DNA of 64,000 nt from Tritrichomonas musculus. Lineage: Eukaryota; Parabasalia; Tritrichomonadida; Tritrichomonadidae. The notes under the pieces were generated by a model. That model did not search any database, had not been told where the DNA came from, and worked only from the letters and a program-made list of their open reading frames with translations. How positions within the stretch are numbered: position 1 is the first letter of the stretch; each line of letters begins with the position of its first letter. This document shows positions 1-9,239 of this stretch, in pieces. The translations under genes were made by a program, and so were the position numbers. Location of the stretch: assembly GCA_039105265.1 (NCBI GenBank), contig JAPFFF010000011.1, positions 5,208,001 through 5,272,000 of the forward strand. Direction: 5' to 3'.

Positions 1-42
1 TCTGTAGCTGAAATATCCATTTATGCAAAAATAAAATATTAT

Positions 43-358
43 TTAAAGATGTATATTTTTAAAGTATTTCTCTACAGCTTCATGAAACTCATCAAGGCAT
101 GATTTGTTAATGATAATATCAGTACCACCTACACGGACATCATCCCCTTTGAACATAGCTTTGGCCATTCGTTTGATATCTTCATTCGGGGTCATCGCAA
201 TTGGTAGGTCATCAACATATGCCCAGCGCTTCTTCTCATCTTGGTAAATCTTACTGACCTGCCTCCATGAATGCTTGTTGCGACGAACGAGATGGAGTAT
301 CACAAAATTCCTATTTTTGGGAAGTTCCTCAAGCCATATCATATATCGGTAGCTATGT
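43..358 (-). pseudogene. 3' half of a gene interrupted by Maverick M1
   Basis: About 100 codons read on the minus strand from the M1 edge to a stop at 43. The residues are charged and Trp/Tyr-rich (a YMIWLEELPK stretch, then KRWAYVDDLP). The reading frame runs out of the M1 terminal repeat, so its apparent Met lies in element DNA and is not a native start. The matching 5' half is at 25831-26091, on the other side of M1, on the same strand and in the right order. I infer that M1 landed inside this gene. The family is not recognised. The promoter-like sequence before the 5' half resembles those of Maverick genes, so this may be a gene of an older Maverick rather than of the host. Confidence 0.6.
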
Positions 359-593
359 AGTAGTATATACGAGTCGGTTTCCGCTGGGGCTGGCACCCCA
401 AGCGTCAACACGAACTCGTCATAAAAGAAAAAGAAAAGAAAAGAAAAAGAAAAGAAAAGAAAAAAGAAAAAAAGAAAAAAATATTCTTGTTCTCACTACT
501 GCTCCCCATCTATGAAACGGCACTGGTACCCCACCCCACAACCGCCCATCTATGAAACGGCACAGGTACCAGCCCCGAGAATCTCGTACCTAC
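359..593 (+). repeat. M1 left terminal inverted repeat
   Basis: Matches the reverse complement of 25596-25830 with two mismatches, both in the inner half. In order it holds the terminus AGTAGTATATA, the block AGTCGGTTTCCG, a GC-rich hairpin (GGGG, six-base loop, CCCC), the block GTCAACACGA, a 65-bp A/AAAAG purine tract (about 423-481), and two copies of a 24-bp CATCTATGAAACGGCAC box at about 509 and 547. The inner edge is only a few bases from the stop of the first gene. Confidence 0.95.
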
Positions 594-597
594 CTCC

Positions 598-3195
598 TTA
601 TAATGAATGTATCTCATTCTTGGTATTATCTTCAGCTAAGATACCATTTGATGTAAAGAATGTTGAATTAATCGCTATGAAATTAGCTGTTGCATTGACC
701 ACTAAATTGCCACTACTTAATGGAAATTCAATATTGTTTAACCAGATCTTAGTTGGTTCACATTGATATTCACTCGTAGGCGTATTTTTAACATTGAATG
801 ATATATTAATTTTAATTTCTTTTTCACTGGTAACATTATTTTTGTTTTCATGATATGTCAAATAGAGGGTTGCCTCATATGCATCAAATGGTTGTTCGAA
901 TTGGTAACGAATGCTAGTACTATTTGGTACGCTGAATGTATACTTAATTCGCGTTAATCTATTCGCTAATGCAGTTAACCTAGTTTCCATTGCTGCTATA
1001 GTATCTTTTAATGTGATATTTTCACCCTCTAATGTCTCTATCCTACGTATAAGTACATCTAGACCTTCATTAGCTTCATCCACAGTAGGGTAGTTATCAA
1101 ACTCTGCCTCTAGCTCATTGACCTTCTCAGCTAACAACTTGAAACAAGGCTTGAGTGAATCCCTAAACATATTGCTGATATCCATAGCACCACTTAATGT
1201 CAAGGTTCCAGTATCAGGGTTATCATTCTCATCAGTAAAAGGTAGTTCATCAAGTTGCTTATACTCCTCTTCACACCAGGTAATGATAGGTGTTATATCT
1301 TTGGTTATGCTTCTTGCTGTAGTACCTGACATGAAGTTAATGCTATTTCTAACCAAATCACTCATACCTTTGGTTGACTTATGCGAGAATAACCTTTTAA
1401 GGAATCCTCCACCTTTTATGGTAGGAAAGCTTATACCATCTGGAAATAGCTGCATACCAATAGAACCTATTGATCCAGCAGTACCTGCAACTCCAAAAGC
1501 TAATGCAGTCCATGAGACTATACGCAAATTATCTACATCATCCTCCAGATGTTGAGTAACTTGTTCAGTCCTTGATACTCTACCTTTTAAGCTTTCCATA
1601 ACAGTGTTCATTTCGTTAACATCATAGCTAATAACATCTACATTGTTGGTAACTAAGTTTAAATCACTCCTCATAGTAGTAATATTATCAGCAGTAATTA
1701 TCTTAGAGGAGGTAATATTATAATCAGTATATAAGGTCGTTGCCCCATTAGGATTTGGGGATACTTCATAAAATTGCTGCTTAATGATATACTCGAATGG
1801 GTTAGTAGTTGAATCCCAATGAACCTCATCTATTGGGTCAACATATTCATCAGCTAAATATATCTTAATATCCCTTGAGTCATTAGTAGTCGAAGCTGCA
1901 TATGTATATTCAAGCTTTTCACATGAATCAAGTACACCATGTAAGAACAACCATACCTTGTCTCCTCCATTGCCTTCTTTTCCAGTAGGTCGAACTGAGA
2001 ACCTATTTGCATTTTTAGAACCTTCAAGGGTAATATCAAGGTAGAGTTCATCAATAGCACTAGTTTCTAATTTATTAGTCGCATTATTCATCTTATAGCA
2101 CCTTATTGCTTCAATATCATATCCATCTTTTGTACCTCCTTGACTTGTTTGATATCCTAGACCATATTTCGAAAAAGGTTCTATCTCCCCTGTCTTTAAT
2201 TTTACAAAACAGTCTATTTTACACTTACCTCCATGAATCATGTAATGTAGTAGGTTATCAGGTGAGTAGTCATTAGGCTTATTAATCAGTTTCATGTTCC
2301 TCTCACTCCTCTTGACTTGTATGTAGGTACCATCTTCACCATACTCATTCTCCTTATTTAATCCATTAACTAATCTACCATTGATATGACCTTGTATGTT
2401 ATCACCTACCCATTTTGTACCATCCCATGATAAAAACCACTTATTACCAAAACAATACTCATTAAACCTAAACTCTAAGTCATTAGGTATAGTATATCCT
2501 GTATCTATGTTCCATTGAAGTAACCAATATTTCTTGTTATCTATCACAACCTGACTAGTTGATGTAGGCTTATATAAGTATAGTACATCGCTTTTACGTA
2601 AACTTAATGCATTATCAGCTTTTATTATAGAACACTTTATTGCCTTCTCTGTCTGTAAAGAATCAGTTATATATTCATTCATTATGCTCAACTCCCCATT
2701 CAGCCACAAGGTATATGGGTTGAAGTCTAGTTTACTATCAAAAGCTATATTCATATATCCCATAATGGTACTATTATTTATACTGCATCCATTACTACTT
2801 TTAGTTATCAAAGGAGAATATACTTGACCATCCTTAACATATATGTAGAACTCCTTGACTAAATTACCACTTGTATCATATACTATATTTTTCCTCAAGA
2901 CAACCTTAAATATATTAGTCTGGGTTTTTATTTCATTGAGCTTATTCATGAAGTCTTCAGGCAAATTAACAAACTTAAGGATATTGTAAGTTGTTGTTGA
3001 AGACTCAAATGATACATACTGTATATTTTTATTTTTAATATCAACTTCTGGTAAACCTTCGACCTCATTAAATAAATGACCTGTCTGCACATAGTTATCT
3101 AAGTCACCCAAGGTTAATAACTGGCTACCTTTTCGAGTAGCATCCCCTATCTTAAACTGTATATCTCCTTTAAATCTTGTAGTAGTATCACTCAT
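598..3195 (-). CDS. Large structural protein, collar/fibre type (paralogue of its neighbour)
   Basis: 865 codons from the start at MSDTTTRFKG; upstream in-frame Met codons overlap the next gene and are unlikely. The protein is rich in beta-prone, Tyr/Trp/Asn sequence. Around residues 205-290 it has a YLYKP...WNIDTGY...FRFNEYCFGNKW...WDGTKW module, then near residues 475-560 a QQFYEV...TDYNITSSKIITADNITTMRSDLN module. Both recur in the 1755-residue neighbour. A short hydrophobic Ala/Gly stretch sits near residue 570 and a heptad-like segment near 740-770. No enzyme motif is visible. Its place beside the terminal repeat and its kinship with the neighbour suggest an external virion component. 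The role is inference; I do not recognise a named family. Confidence 0.8.
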   Translation of the reverse strand: MSDTTTRFKGDIQFKIGDATRKGSQLLTLGDLDNYVQTGHLFNEVEGLPEVDIKNKNIQYVSFESSTTTYNILKFVNLPEDFMNKLNEIKTQTNIFKVVLRKNIVYDTSGNLVKEFYIYVKDGQVYSPLITKSSNGCSINNSTIMGYMNIAFDSKLDFNPYTLWLNGELSIMNEYITDSLQTEKAIKCSIIKADNALSLRKSDVLYLYKPTSTSQVVIDNKKYWLLQWNIDTGYTIPNDLEFRFNEYCFGNKWFLSWDGTKWVGDNIQGHINGRLVNGLNKENEYGEDGTYIQVKRSERNMKLINKPNDYSPDNLLHYMIHGGKCKIDCFVKLKTGEIEPFSKYGLGYQTSQGGTKDGYDIEAIRCYKMNNATNKLETSAIDELYLDITLEGSKNANRFSVRPTGKEGNGGDKVWLFLHGVLDSCEKLEYTYAASTTNDSRDIKIYLADEYVDPIDEVHWDSTTNPFEYIIKQQFYEVSPNPNGATTLYTDYNITSSKIITADNITTMRSDLNLVTNNVDVISYDVNEMNTVMESLKGRVSRTEQVTQHLEDDVDNLRIVSWTALAFGVAGTAGSIGSIGMQLFPDGISFPTIKGGGFLKRLFSHKSTKGMSDLVRNSINFMSGTTARSITKDITPIITWCEEEYKQLDELPFTDENDNPDTGTLTLSGAMDISNMFRDSLKPCFKLLAEKVNELEAEFDNYPTVDEANEGLDVLIRRIETLEGENITLKDTIAAMETRLTALANRLTRIKYTFSVPNSTSIRYQFEQPFDAYEATLYLTYHENKNNVTSEKEIKINISFNVKNTPTSEYQCEPTKIWLNNIEFPLSSGNLVVNATANFIAINSTFFTSNGILAEDNTKNEIHSL

Positions 3196-3214
3196 TTTAG
3201 TTAAATAAAACTTC

Positions 3215-6200
3215 TCATTCGATGTTAGCACATTTAGCTTCAAGTGCTGCAAGTCTTGCCTCAAGAGTATCAATATATGCATCCTTCTGGTCTATCATTT
3301 CCTTCACTTCTACTTTAGTAATATAAGCAGTCATATCTATATCTTCTAATGGATGTTTTGTACTTGACTTATTTTCAAGCTCTTTGATTTTCTCGCACAT
3401 GAATGCTATTGTACCCTTTAAAGTATCGCGATATGTCTTTGCAATATTAATACATGTATCAAATGAAACCATCATCTTATCAGCATCCTTCATTGTTATT
3501 TCAAGTTCAGGTTCATCATCTGTTTCTTCATGATATGCCCATGCAAGAATCTTTTCTAATACATCTTCCTCTGCTAATGTCTCTGGGTTATCATTACGAC
3601 GGAACCAACTTGGAATATTAAATAATCCTATTCTATTTGCTACATATGCTTCTGCTGCTACTCCTGCTATAGCTGCTGCATCACCAGGATGATGTCTAAC
3701 AAACTGCCATTGACCATGTAAGAACCTTCTAGCAACATAACCTACTGCTCCCATAATAACCTGGGTAGTTGCACTTATAACACCATCTTGTTGGTACATT
3801 TCTATCACTCCATTCACAATATTAATTACATGTAGTCTTCTTCTATCTATTGTAGCAACTACATTTCCATTATATAGTACTTGTGTTATTTCTTCACCAG
3901 TTGTTTCATCTAATGTGTCATTAAAAGCTAAAAGATTACCATGAGAATAAATATTATCCATTAGTTCTCCTCTTTGTTCATCACTCATTTGTTCTATCAT
4001 TCTTGCTGTTATTGCTGGTGTTGTTCCTGGTACTGTCCAAGTATCTGTTGTGGCAACAAGGTCATAATGTTGATATCTAACTCCATTTGCATTGACTTCT
4101 ATCTGTGAATTAATTCCAACAAATCGTACTTGACCTCCACTAATATTTGCTGTTGTTGGAGCTGAATAATCAATAGTAGCAACAATTGGGTCAATAGTCT
4201 CTCCTCTATGATCAATAATATTTATCCATGCTTCCATTGTTTGGTCATTCAAGTAAGGTTCTAATCCAATATCTCCATTTTGTACAAATGGTAAATTTAA
4301 TCTGTCTTGCATAGATAATTGTTCAATATCTCTCGCTGTGTATGTTGTTCCTTCCCATTCTATTGACCAATTATTATCAGTAGCTCTATGTATTCTATCT
4401 GTCATCTCAATATCAGCTGGTCTTATTAGAGTCCTTCGTTGAAATACATTATTATGGATAATGAGTTGGTCATTATAAAACAAATCATAAACATTAAACC
4501 ACTCTCTTCCATGATATTGGATACGTAAGATATCAGGATGACTAGCAACTAATGCATTTCGTTCTTCTCTTGTCATATCTGCAATATCTTCTAAGGTATA
4601 CTGGATTCCAGATATATTGATAACAGGAACTTGATTCCTAAGTGCAATCGTAGTTGAAGCTGTATTTGTCATTGTAGTCTGTGGTACAGTTATATCTGTT
4701 CGAATCTCATCTGTTTCATCTGTAACAACCTGTGGCTGAACTTCTCTATGAGTTCTCTCTAATGATTGCTCAGTGGTTGTGATAGTATTTGTTGCATTAT
4801 CAGTATCATTATCAGTTATTGTAATCGAGGATGAATTAATATTTAATGTTTCAGTTCCATTTGTATCTGGTCTATTCCTAAAGAAGTGTAAGACATTCGA
4901 ACCAAGAGTAGCAATAGCATTTCCTAACTGAGTCAGTGCATGTGTTGTCGAAAGGACAACCTGTGTAGCTGAGAATGTTGAAATAGCTCCAGCAACAGGA
5001 TTTTGAACAGTTGTTGTTATTGGTAAAAATCTTTCCATAGTCATCTTATCAGCCTTCAAATCAACATTCACCAAAAACTTACCTTGAAAGCCACTACCTC
5101 CATCACCTGGATAACCACCACCACCACCACCACCTCCTCCACCATTTCCTCCTGGACCTGCTGGGAAAGGTCTTGTTTGATATGTATTAATAGTTACAGA
5201 GTTATTGGACATATTTAATGTTGAAAGGGCACTTGCAATACAAACTGTTGATGCTAAAATATTTAATATACTATTCGCAACTGCTACACCTTGTTTAATA
5301 CTATCAGTATATTCATTATACATGGCTTGAATTCTCATTTGTTCAACTAGATTATCAACTGTCTGTTTCAATAAAGCATAATCATAGGCTAATATATCTG
5401 TGATTCCACCAACAACATTTAAATCTCGACGCATAGTCATGATATTATCAGCCCATATAATCTTTGATGAATAAATATTATAATCTGTCGATATGGTAGT
5501 GCATTTTCTTGGGTCTGGCTCTACTTCATAAAATTGTTGTTGAATAATTATATCGAATGGATTAACTTTCACATCAAAATCAAATAATTCTTTCTCTATA
5601 TATATTCGAATGTTCTTATGATTAAATCCTTCAATGATTTTAATGGAATGCCTTTTTTCTCGATGATAATTAAATGATTCGAGACAAGGATTTGACCCAT
5701 AGGTATGCATAACACCTGAATTAATACAATGAGTAGGATGACAATCCCATTTTAATTCAGTTATATTTCCATTAATATTTAGGTCAGCATAAACATATAA
5801 TCCATCATCTGCATTTAATCCACTTGGCGCATCAACATACATTCTAGCTTGTTCATATTTATATCCATCTTGAGTTAAAGTACCTGAACCACTTGAATCA
5901 AAAGTTGCAGTTATTCCTTCACTTAGTATGGTTCCATCTTTCTTAACAACCCTCCAATTGGTAAGATAATCTTTCAAGATATGAGCATAATTATCATCAT
6001 CAGTTAAATCTTCCTTTATTGTTCCTTTTATCCATCTCCCAATTCTTTCGTTATGTTTGATTGTTAAAGCAGGCGCACCGTTATTTGTGTTCATGTATGA
6101 TATCTTTTCTGTACACATGTTTTGACAATTATTTCCTGTCCAATTTTTACCATCCCATGTTAATTCCCAGTTATGACCAAATAGATAGTCTTTGAATCTA

Positions 6201-8482
6201 AATACTAAATTTAGTGGTATGTCATAATCTTTATCTATATCCCATCTCATACAATAATAATTGGATTCTTCATACGTCTTAGATGGTCTATATAAATATA
6301 ACTGGTCTGATTCCTTCAAGGTAAAATACTTGGAGTCAGTTGATGGAGTAGAGGGAACAACATCATAGATTGTTTGATATTTGGAGACCAATGAGTTATA
6401 TTGATTTCGAAATACTTCTAATATATCATCATCAATCTCAATTACAATTTTATTTCCATCAGGGTCAACAATATCAAAGCTATTTTCATCATCAGTATTA
6501 ACAACGTCATTATCATCAACTTCAAGTGTACGAGCATGAGGAGCAGGAGGATGTCGCGTAATCTTATTTAAAATCCATTGGGCACCTCTTCCTATTGGTT
6601 CGAAAAGGGCAGCTATTAGAATTACACATAAACAAAATGCCCCAACGCCTAAACCCCCAGCGATTGCATATACAAGTATTACATAAACATACAGAATTAA
6701 ATCAGAATAACCTCCTATATATTGCCAAAATTGAGCATCTATCCAATTTCCGCCTATCTGTATAATATTATTAACTAAATTCGGGTAGTTCATGATAAAA
6801 TCAACTATGAAGTGCCATAAGTTGCTCCAAAATAATGTAAATGAGCTATATGCTATTTTAATCATTCGAATTCCTTCATTCTTTAATTCATCAATTTTGT
6901 TATTAAGTCTTGGTGTCAATTCTTTTATCTCATCAATGACCTGATGCAAATCTACATCCTTAAAGTCAGCATCTGCATCTTCTCCTCCAATATAAAAGAT
7001 TACCCCCACTTTTTCATTATCTTTAACAGCTTCATATGCAATATCCACAATACTATCAATACCATACCAGATAAAATAAAATAAGTTATATATAATCTTC
7101 ATAAATTCTTTTGTCGCAAAAGCAATTGTTTTATAAGTTAATTTAATAGGCTGTTTAGCAAGAGATAGGGTAGTTGAAATGATATTATATAATAAGTCTT
7201 TTATCCATCCTATTGTCTCTTTACTATATAACCAAAACTTGGATACTGTTAATTTGAGTACTTCTGGTTCTATTATTTTTGGAATCGTATATTCTTCGAG
7301 TTTCTTTAATTCATCAATAGGAGGAATTACATAAACCATATCTTCTTTGTTAACTAACTCTTTTGGTGGTTCAGTTGGAGTAGGCGTAGGTGTAGGTGTA
7401 GGGTCTGGAGTTGGCTCAGGTGTTGGAGTAGGTGGTGGTGTTTCATCAATTTCTATTTTAACCTCATGTATTTCTGGTTCACCAGTTGTTTTATTAATTA
7501 GGCACATGGAAGTATTACCACCTGTTAAGTTCAAGAGAGTCTCATAACTTATGGTTTGATCATTTAATGCATCTATCCATTTAGTAATATTAGCAGCTGT
7601 TGTATTTGTTTTCTCAGCAAAGTCTTTCATGTTATTTATCTTTGTCTCATTGACATCAAAGATAGTTTCATTAGTAGTTTCATTAACTTTTAAATCTACA
7701 TATTTAATGGGCTCAATCTCAGTAAAATCAACAGTATTATTTTTTATCCACTTTGATATATTATCATTACTTGTACTTAACTCTTTTATTATAGTTTCCA
7801 TGTTTTTAGGTTTTATTGTATCTGTTCCATAGGTAATTGCTTTGGTAGTTTCATCTACATGTTCGACAATTATTTTTAAGTCCTTTAATGTATTCCAATC
7901 GATACTTGGAACAATTGCATTATTAACTTCATCTATATTTTGAATCATTAAATTCATAACATCTAACATACCTTTTTGATTCGCTGTTAATGCTTCTATT
8001 AACTTCTTATATGTACTAACATCATATTCTTCTTCTATTATATCTTTATCACTTATCTCTCCAGTGAAATATTTTAAGGTAGCTCCGGGTGCAATACCAG
8101 AATCTACATCTTCCCTCATTTTGGTTAAAAAGACTTCTAAATTTTTAGCACTGTCTCTTAATCTTTCATATAGTTTATTGAGACTAGCACAATATTGTAT
8201 TTTTGTCGTTAGTGTACCATCAGTATTCCATGTATATATACCTTTACCTCCCATAATGTTAAGAGCACCAAAAGACTCGAGCCCATTTTTATCCAGATAG
8301 TCACTAACCAATTTTATGTCTATCTCTTCCTTATTATATAAGCAACTGAATTTTGGATAATCTTTAGGGTCTCCACCTCTTATGATATCGATGTTGTTTT
8401 CATCATTAACACTTATCTCTATGTCTTTGTCTTTTAGCTTCTCTGTTTCTCCTGATAACAAAGAATAAACTTTAATTGACAT
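3215..8482 (-). CDS. Giant multi-domain membrane/structural protein
   Basis: 1755 codons from MSIKVYSLLSGE; the longer frame would run into the divergent gene at 8499, so this start is preferred. Order of parts: an N-terminal half rich in Asn/Thr and coiled-coil-like helices; a Pro-Thr repeat (PTPTPEPTPDP) near residues 345-370; hydrophobic segments from about 430, with the clearest pair of membrane helices near residues 600-640; the shared YLYRPS...FRFKDYLFG...WDGKNW and QQFYEVEPDP...TDYNIYSSKIIWADNI modules; a run of ten or more glycines near residue 1120; and a coiled-coil tail. Two-span membrane anchoring plus fibre-like modules would suit a vertex spike, fusion or pore protein. I know no family with this layout; function is inference. 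Confidence 0.82.
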   Translation of the reverse strand: MSIKVYSLLSGETEKLKDKDIEISVNDENNIDIIRGGDPKDYPKFSCLYNKEEIDIKLVSDYLDKNGLESFGALNIMGGKGIYTWNTDGTLTTKIQYCASLNKLYERLRDSAKNLEVFLTKMREDVDSGIAPGATLKYFTGEISDKDIIEEEYDVSTYKKLIEALTANQKGMLDVMNLMIQNIDEVNNAIVPSIDWNTLKDLKIIVEHVDETTKAITYGTDTIKPKNMETIIKELSTSNDNISKWIKNNTVDFTEIEPIKYVDLKVNETTNETIFDVNETKINNMKDFAEKTNTTAANITKWIDALNDQTISYETLLNLTGGNTSMCLINKTTGEPEIHEVKIEIDETPPPTPTPEPTPDPTPTPTPTPTEPPKELVNKEDMVYVIPPIDELKKLEEYTIPKIIEPEVLKLTVSKFWLYSKETIGWIKDLLYNIISTTLSLAKQPIKLTYKTIAFATKEFMKIIYNLFYFIWYGIDSIVDIAYEAVKDNEKVGVIFYIGGEDADADFKDVDLHQVIDEIKELTPRLNNKIDELKNEGIRMIKIAYSSFTLFWSNLWHFIVDFIMNYPNLVNNIIQIGGNWIDAQFWQYIGGYSDLILYVYVILVYAIAGGLGVGAFCLCVILIAALFEPIGRGAQWILNKITRHPPAPHARTLEVDDNDVVNTDDENSFDIVDPDGNKIVIEIDDDILEVFRNQYNSLVSKYQTIYDVVPSTPSTDSKYFTLKESDQLYLYRPSKTYEESNYYCMRWDIDKDYDIPLNLVFRFKDYLFGHNWELTWDGKNWTGNNCQNMCTEKISYMNTNNGAPALTIKHNERIGRWIKGTIKEDLTDDDNYAHILKDYLTNWRVVKKDGTILSEGITATFDSSGSGTLTQDGYKYEQARMYVDAPSGLNADDGLYVYADLNINGNITELKWDCHPTHCINSGVMHTYGSNPCLESFNYHREKRHSIKIIEGFNHKNIRIYIEKELFDFDVKVNPFDIIIQQQFYEVEPDPRKCTTISTDYNIYSSKIIWADNIMTMRRDLNVVGGITDILAYDYALLKQTVDNLVEQMRIQAMYNEYTDSIKQGVAVANSILNILASTVCIASALSTLNMSNNSVTINTYQTRPFPAGPGGNGGGGGGGGGGYPGDGGSGFQGKFLVNVDLKADKMTMERFLPITTTVQNPVAGAISTFSATQVVLSTTHALTQLGNAIATLGSNVLHFFRNRPDTNGTETLNINSSSITITDNDTDNATNTITTTEQSLERTHREVQPQVVTDETDEIRTDITVPQTTMTNTASTTIALRNQVPVINISGIQYTLEDIADMTREERNALVASHPDILRIQYHGREWFNVYDLFYNDQLIIHNNVFQRRTLIRPADIEMTDRIHRATDNNWSIEWEGTTYTARDIEQLSMQDRLNLPFVQNGDIGLEPYLNDQTMEAWINIIDHRGETIDPIVATIDYSAPTTANISGGQVRFVGINSQIEVNANGVRYQHYDLVATTDTWTVPGTTPAITARMIEQMSDEQRGELMDNIYSHGNLLAFNDTLDETTGEEITQVLYNGNVVATIDRRRLHVINIVNGVIEMYQQDGVISATTQVIMGAVGYVARRFLHGQWQFVRHHPGDAAAIAGVAAEAYVANRIGLFNIPSWFRRNDNPETLAEEDVLEKILAWAYHEETDDEPELEITMKDADKMMVSFDTCINIAKTYRDTLKGTIAFMCEKIKELENKSSTKHPLEDIDMTAYITKVEVKEMIDQKDAYIDTLEARLAALEAKCANIE

Positions 8483-8498
8483 TTTAGGATATAATAAA
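8483..8498. promoter_or_regulatory. 16-bp divergent promoter
   Basis: Only 16 bases (TTTAGGATATAATAAA) separate the start codons of the 1755-codon gene on the minus strand and the 246-codon gene on the plus strand. Both transcripts must start within this gap or inside the other gene's coding sequence. This fits the very short leaders known for parabasalid genes. No clear initiator consensus is seen. Confidence 0.5.
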
Positions 8499-9239
8499 AT
8501 GCTAGTATCAGTACAAAGCACAAATGCAGATGAATATAATAAGGTATCAGTTAATTTAGATATACCTTGGAAGTGTAAATATGTCAAGTATTATGTATCT
8601 TCATTAAGCACCTTGAGTAATATTCTGTTAACCAATGATGAAGATTATATTGAGATGTCAAGTGATTCAGTACCTATTAAAGCCTATTTTCGAACTCCTA
8701 AATTTTCTTATACAATCAAAGAATTACAATCGGTATTAAATTTAATGTCTTGGTTTCAATGGGAGTATAAACAAGAAACAAGAACATTCCAAATAAAAAC
8801 CACAATGAAGACTACCATTACGTCTTTAACTCATCGAGCTGCATTAGTAACTGGTCTTTATAATACTCCATTGCCTTTAGAGTTACCTGCTAATACAACC
8901 TATATAATAAAAGATATACCAATATTAAATCATACTAAGTTGTATCTAGTATCACTACAAGGTAATGCCATATACTCGAATATAGGTGAACAGCAATATA
9001 CACCTTCAGTTATAGGTACAATAAATACCTTCACTGTAGATAAGAAACCACTTATCTATGATTTCGAGACTGAGGGTAAGCCTTTAAAAATAAAAACATT
9101 TACAGATTCATTAAAGTTTTTAGAATTAAGTTTAGTAGATTTTCAATACCAGCCGATATTGTTAAAAAGTCCTTTGTTCATAACTATCAAAATTAAACCA
9201 TCCAACTCGACTGATATCAATGATGTTATAACTAAGTAA
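8499..9239 (+). CDS. Candidate beta-sandwich capsid or vertex protein
   Basis: 246 codons, mostly alternating hydrophobic/polar beta-type sequence. It ends with a SLVDFQYQPILLKSPLFITIKI stretch, the kind of final strand with a 'later Leu, later Leu' pattern seen in Polinton single-jelly-roll penton proteins. There is no signal peptide and no enzyme motif. It is transcribed divergently from the giant membrane protein across 16 bp, and its 3' end overlaps the PolB gene by eight bases (tail to tail). The context supports a structural role. The 334-residue product at 21976-22980 is the other penton candidate in M1, so only one of the two may be the true penton. Confidence 0.7.
   Translation: MLVSVQSTNADEYNKVSVNLDIPWKCKYVKYYVSSLSTLSNILLTNDEDYIEMSSDSVPIKAYFRTPKFSYTIKELQSVLNLMSWFQWEYKQETRTFQIKTTMKTTITSLTHRAALVTGLYNTPLPLELPANTTYIIKDIPILNHTKLYLVSLQGNAIYSNIGEQQYTPSVIGTINTFTVDKKPLIYDFETEGKPLKIKTFTDSLKFLELSLVDFQYQPILLKSPLFITIKIKPSNSTDINDVITK

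Noticed and set aside
43-411. 122-codon gene starting at 411
   Set aside because: Its first codons lie in the M1 terminal repeat; only 43-358 belongs to the interrupted gene.
7347-7547. Gly/Val-rich open frame opposite the giant gene
   Set aside because: Antisense shadow of the Pro-Thr repeat.
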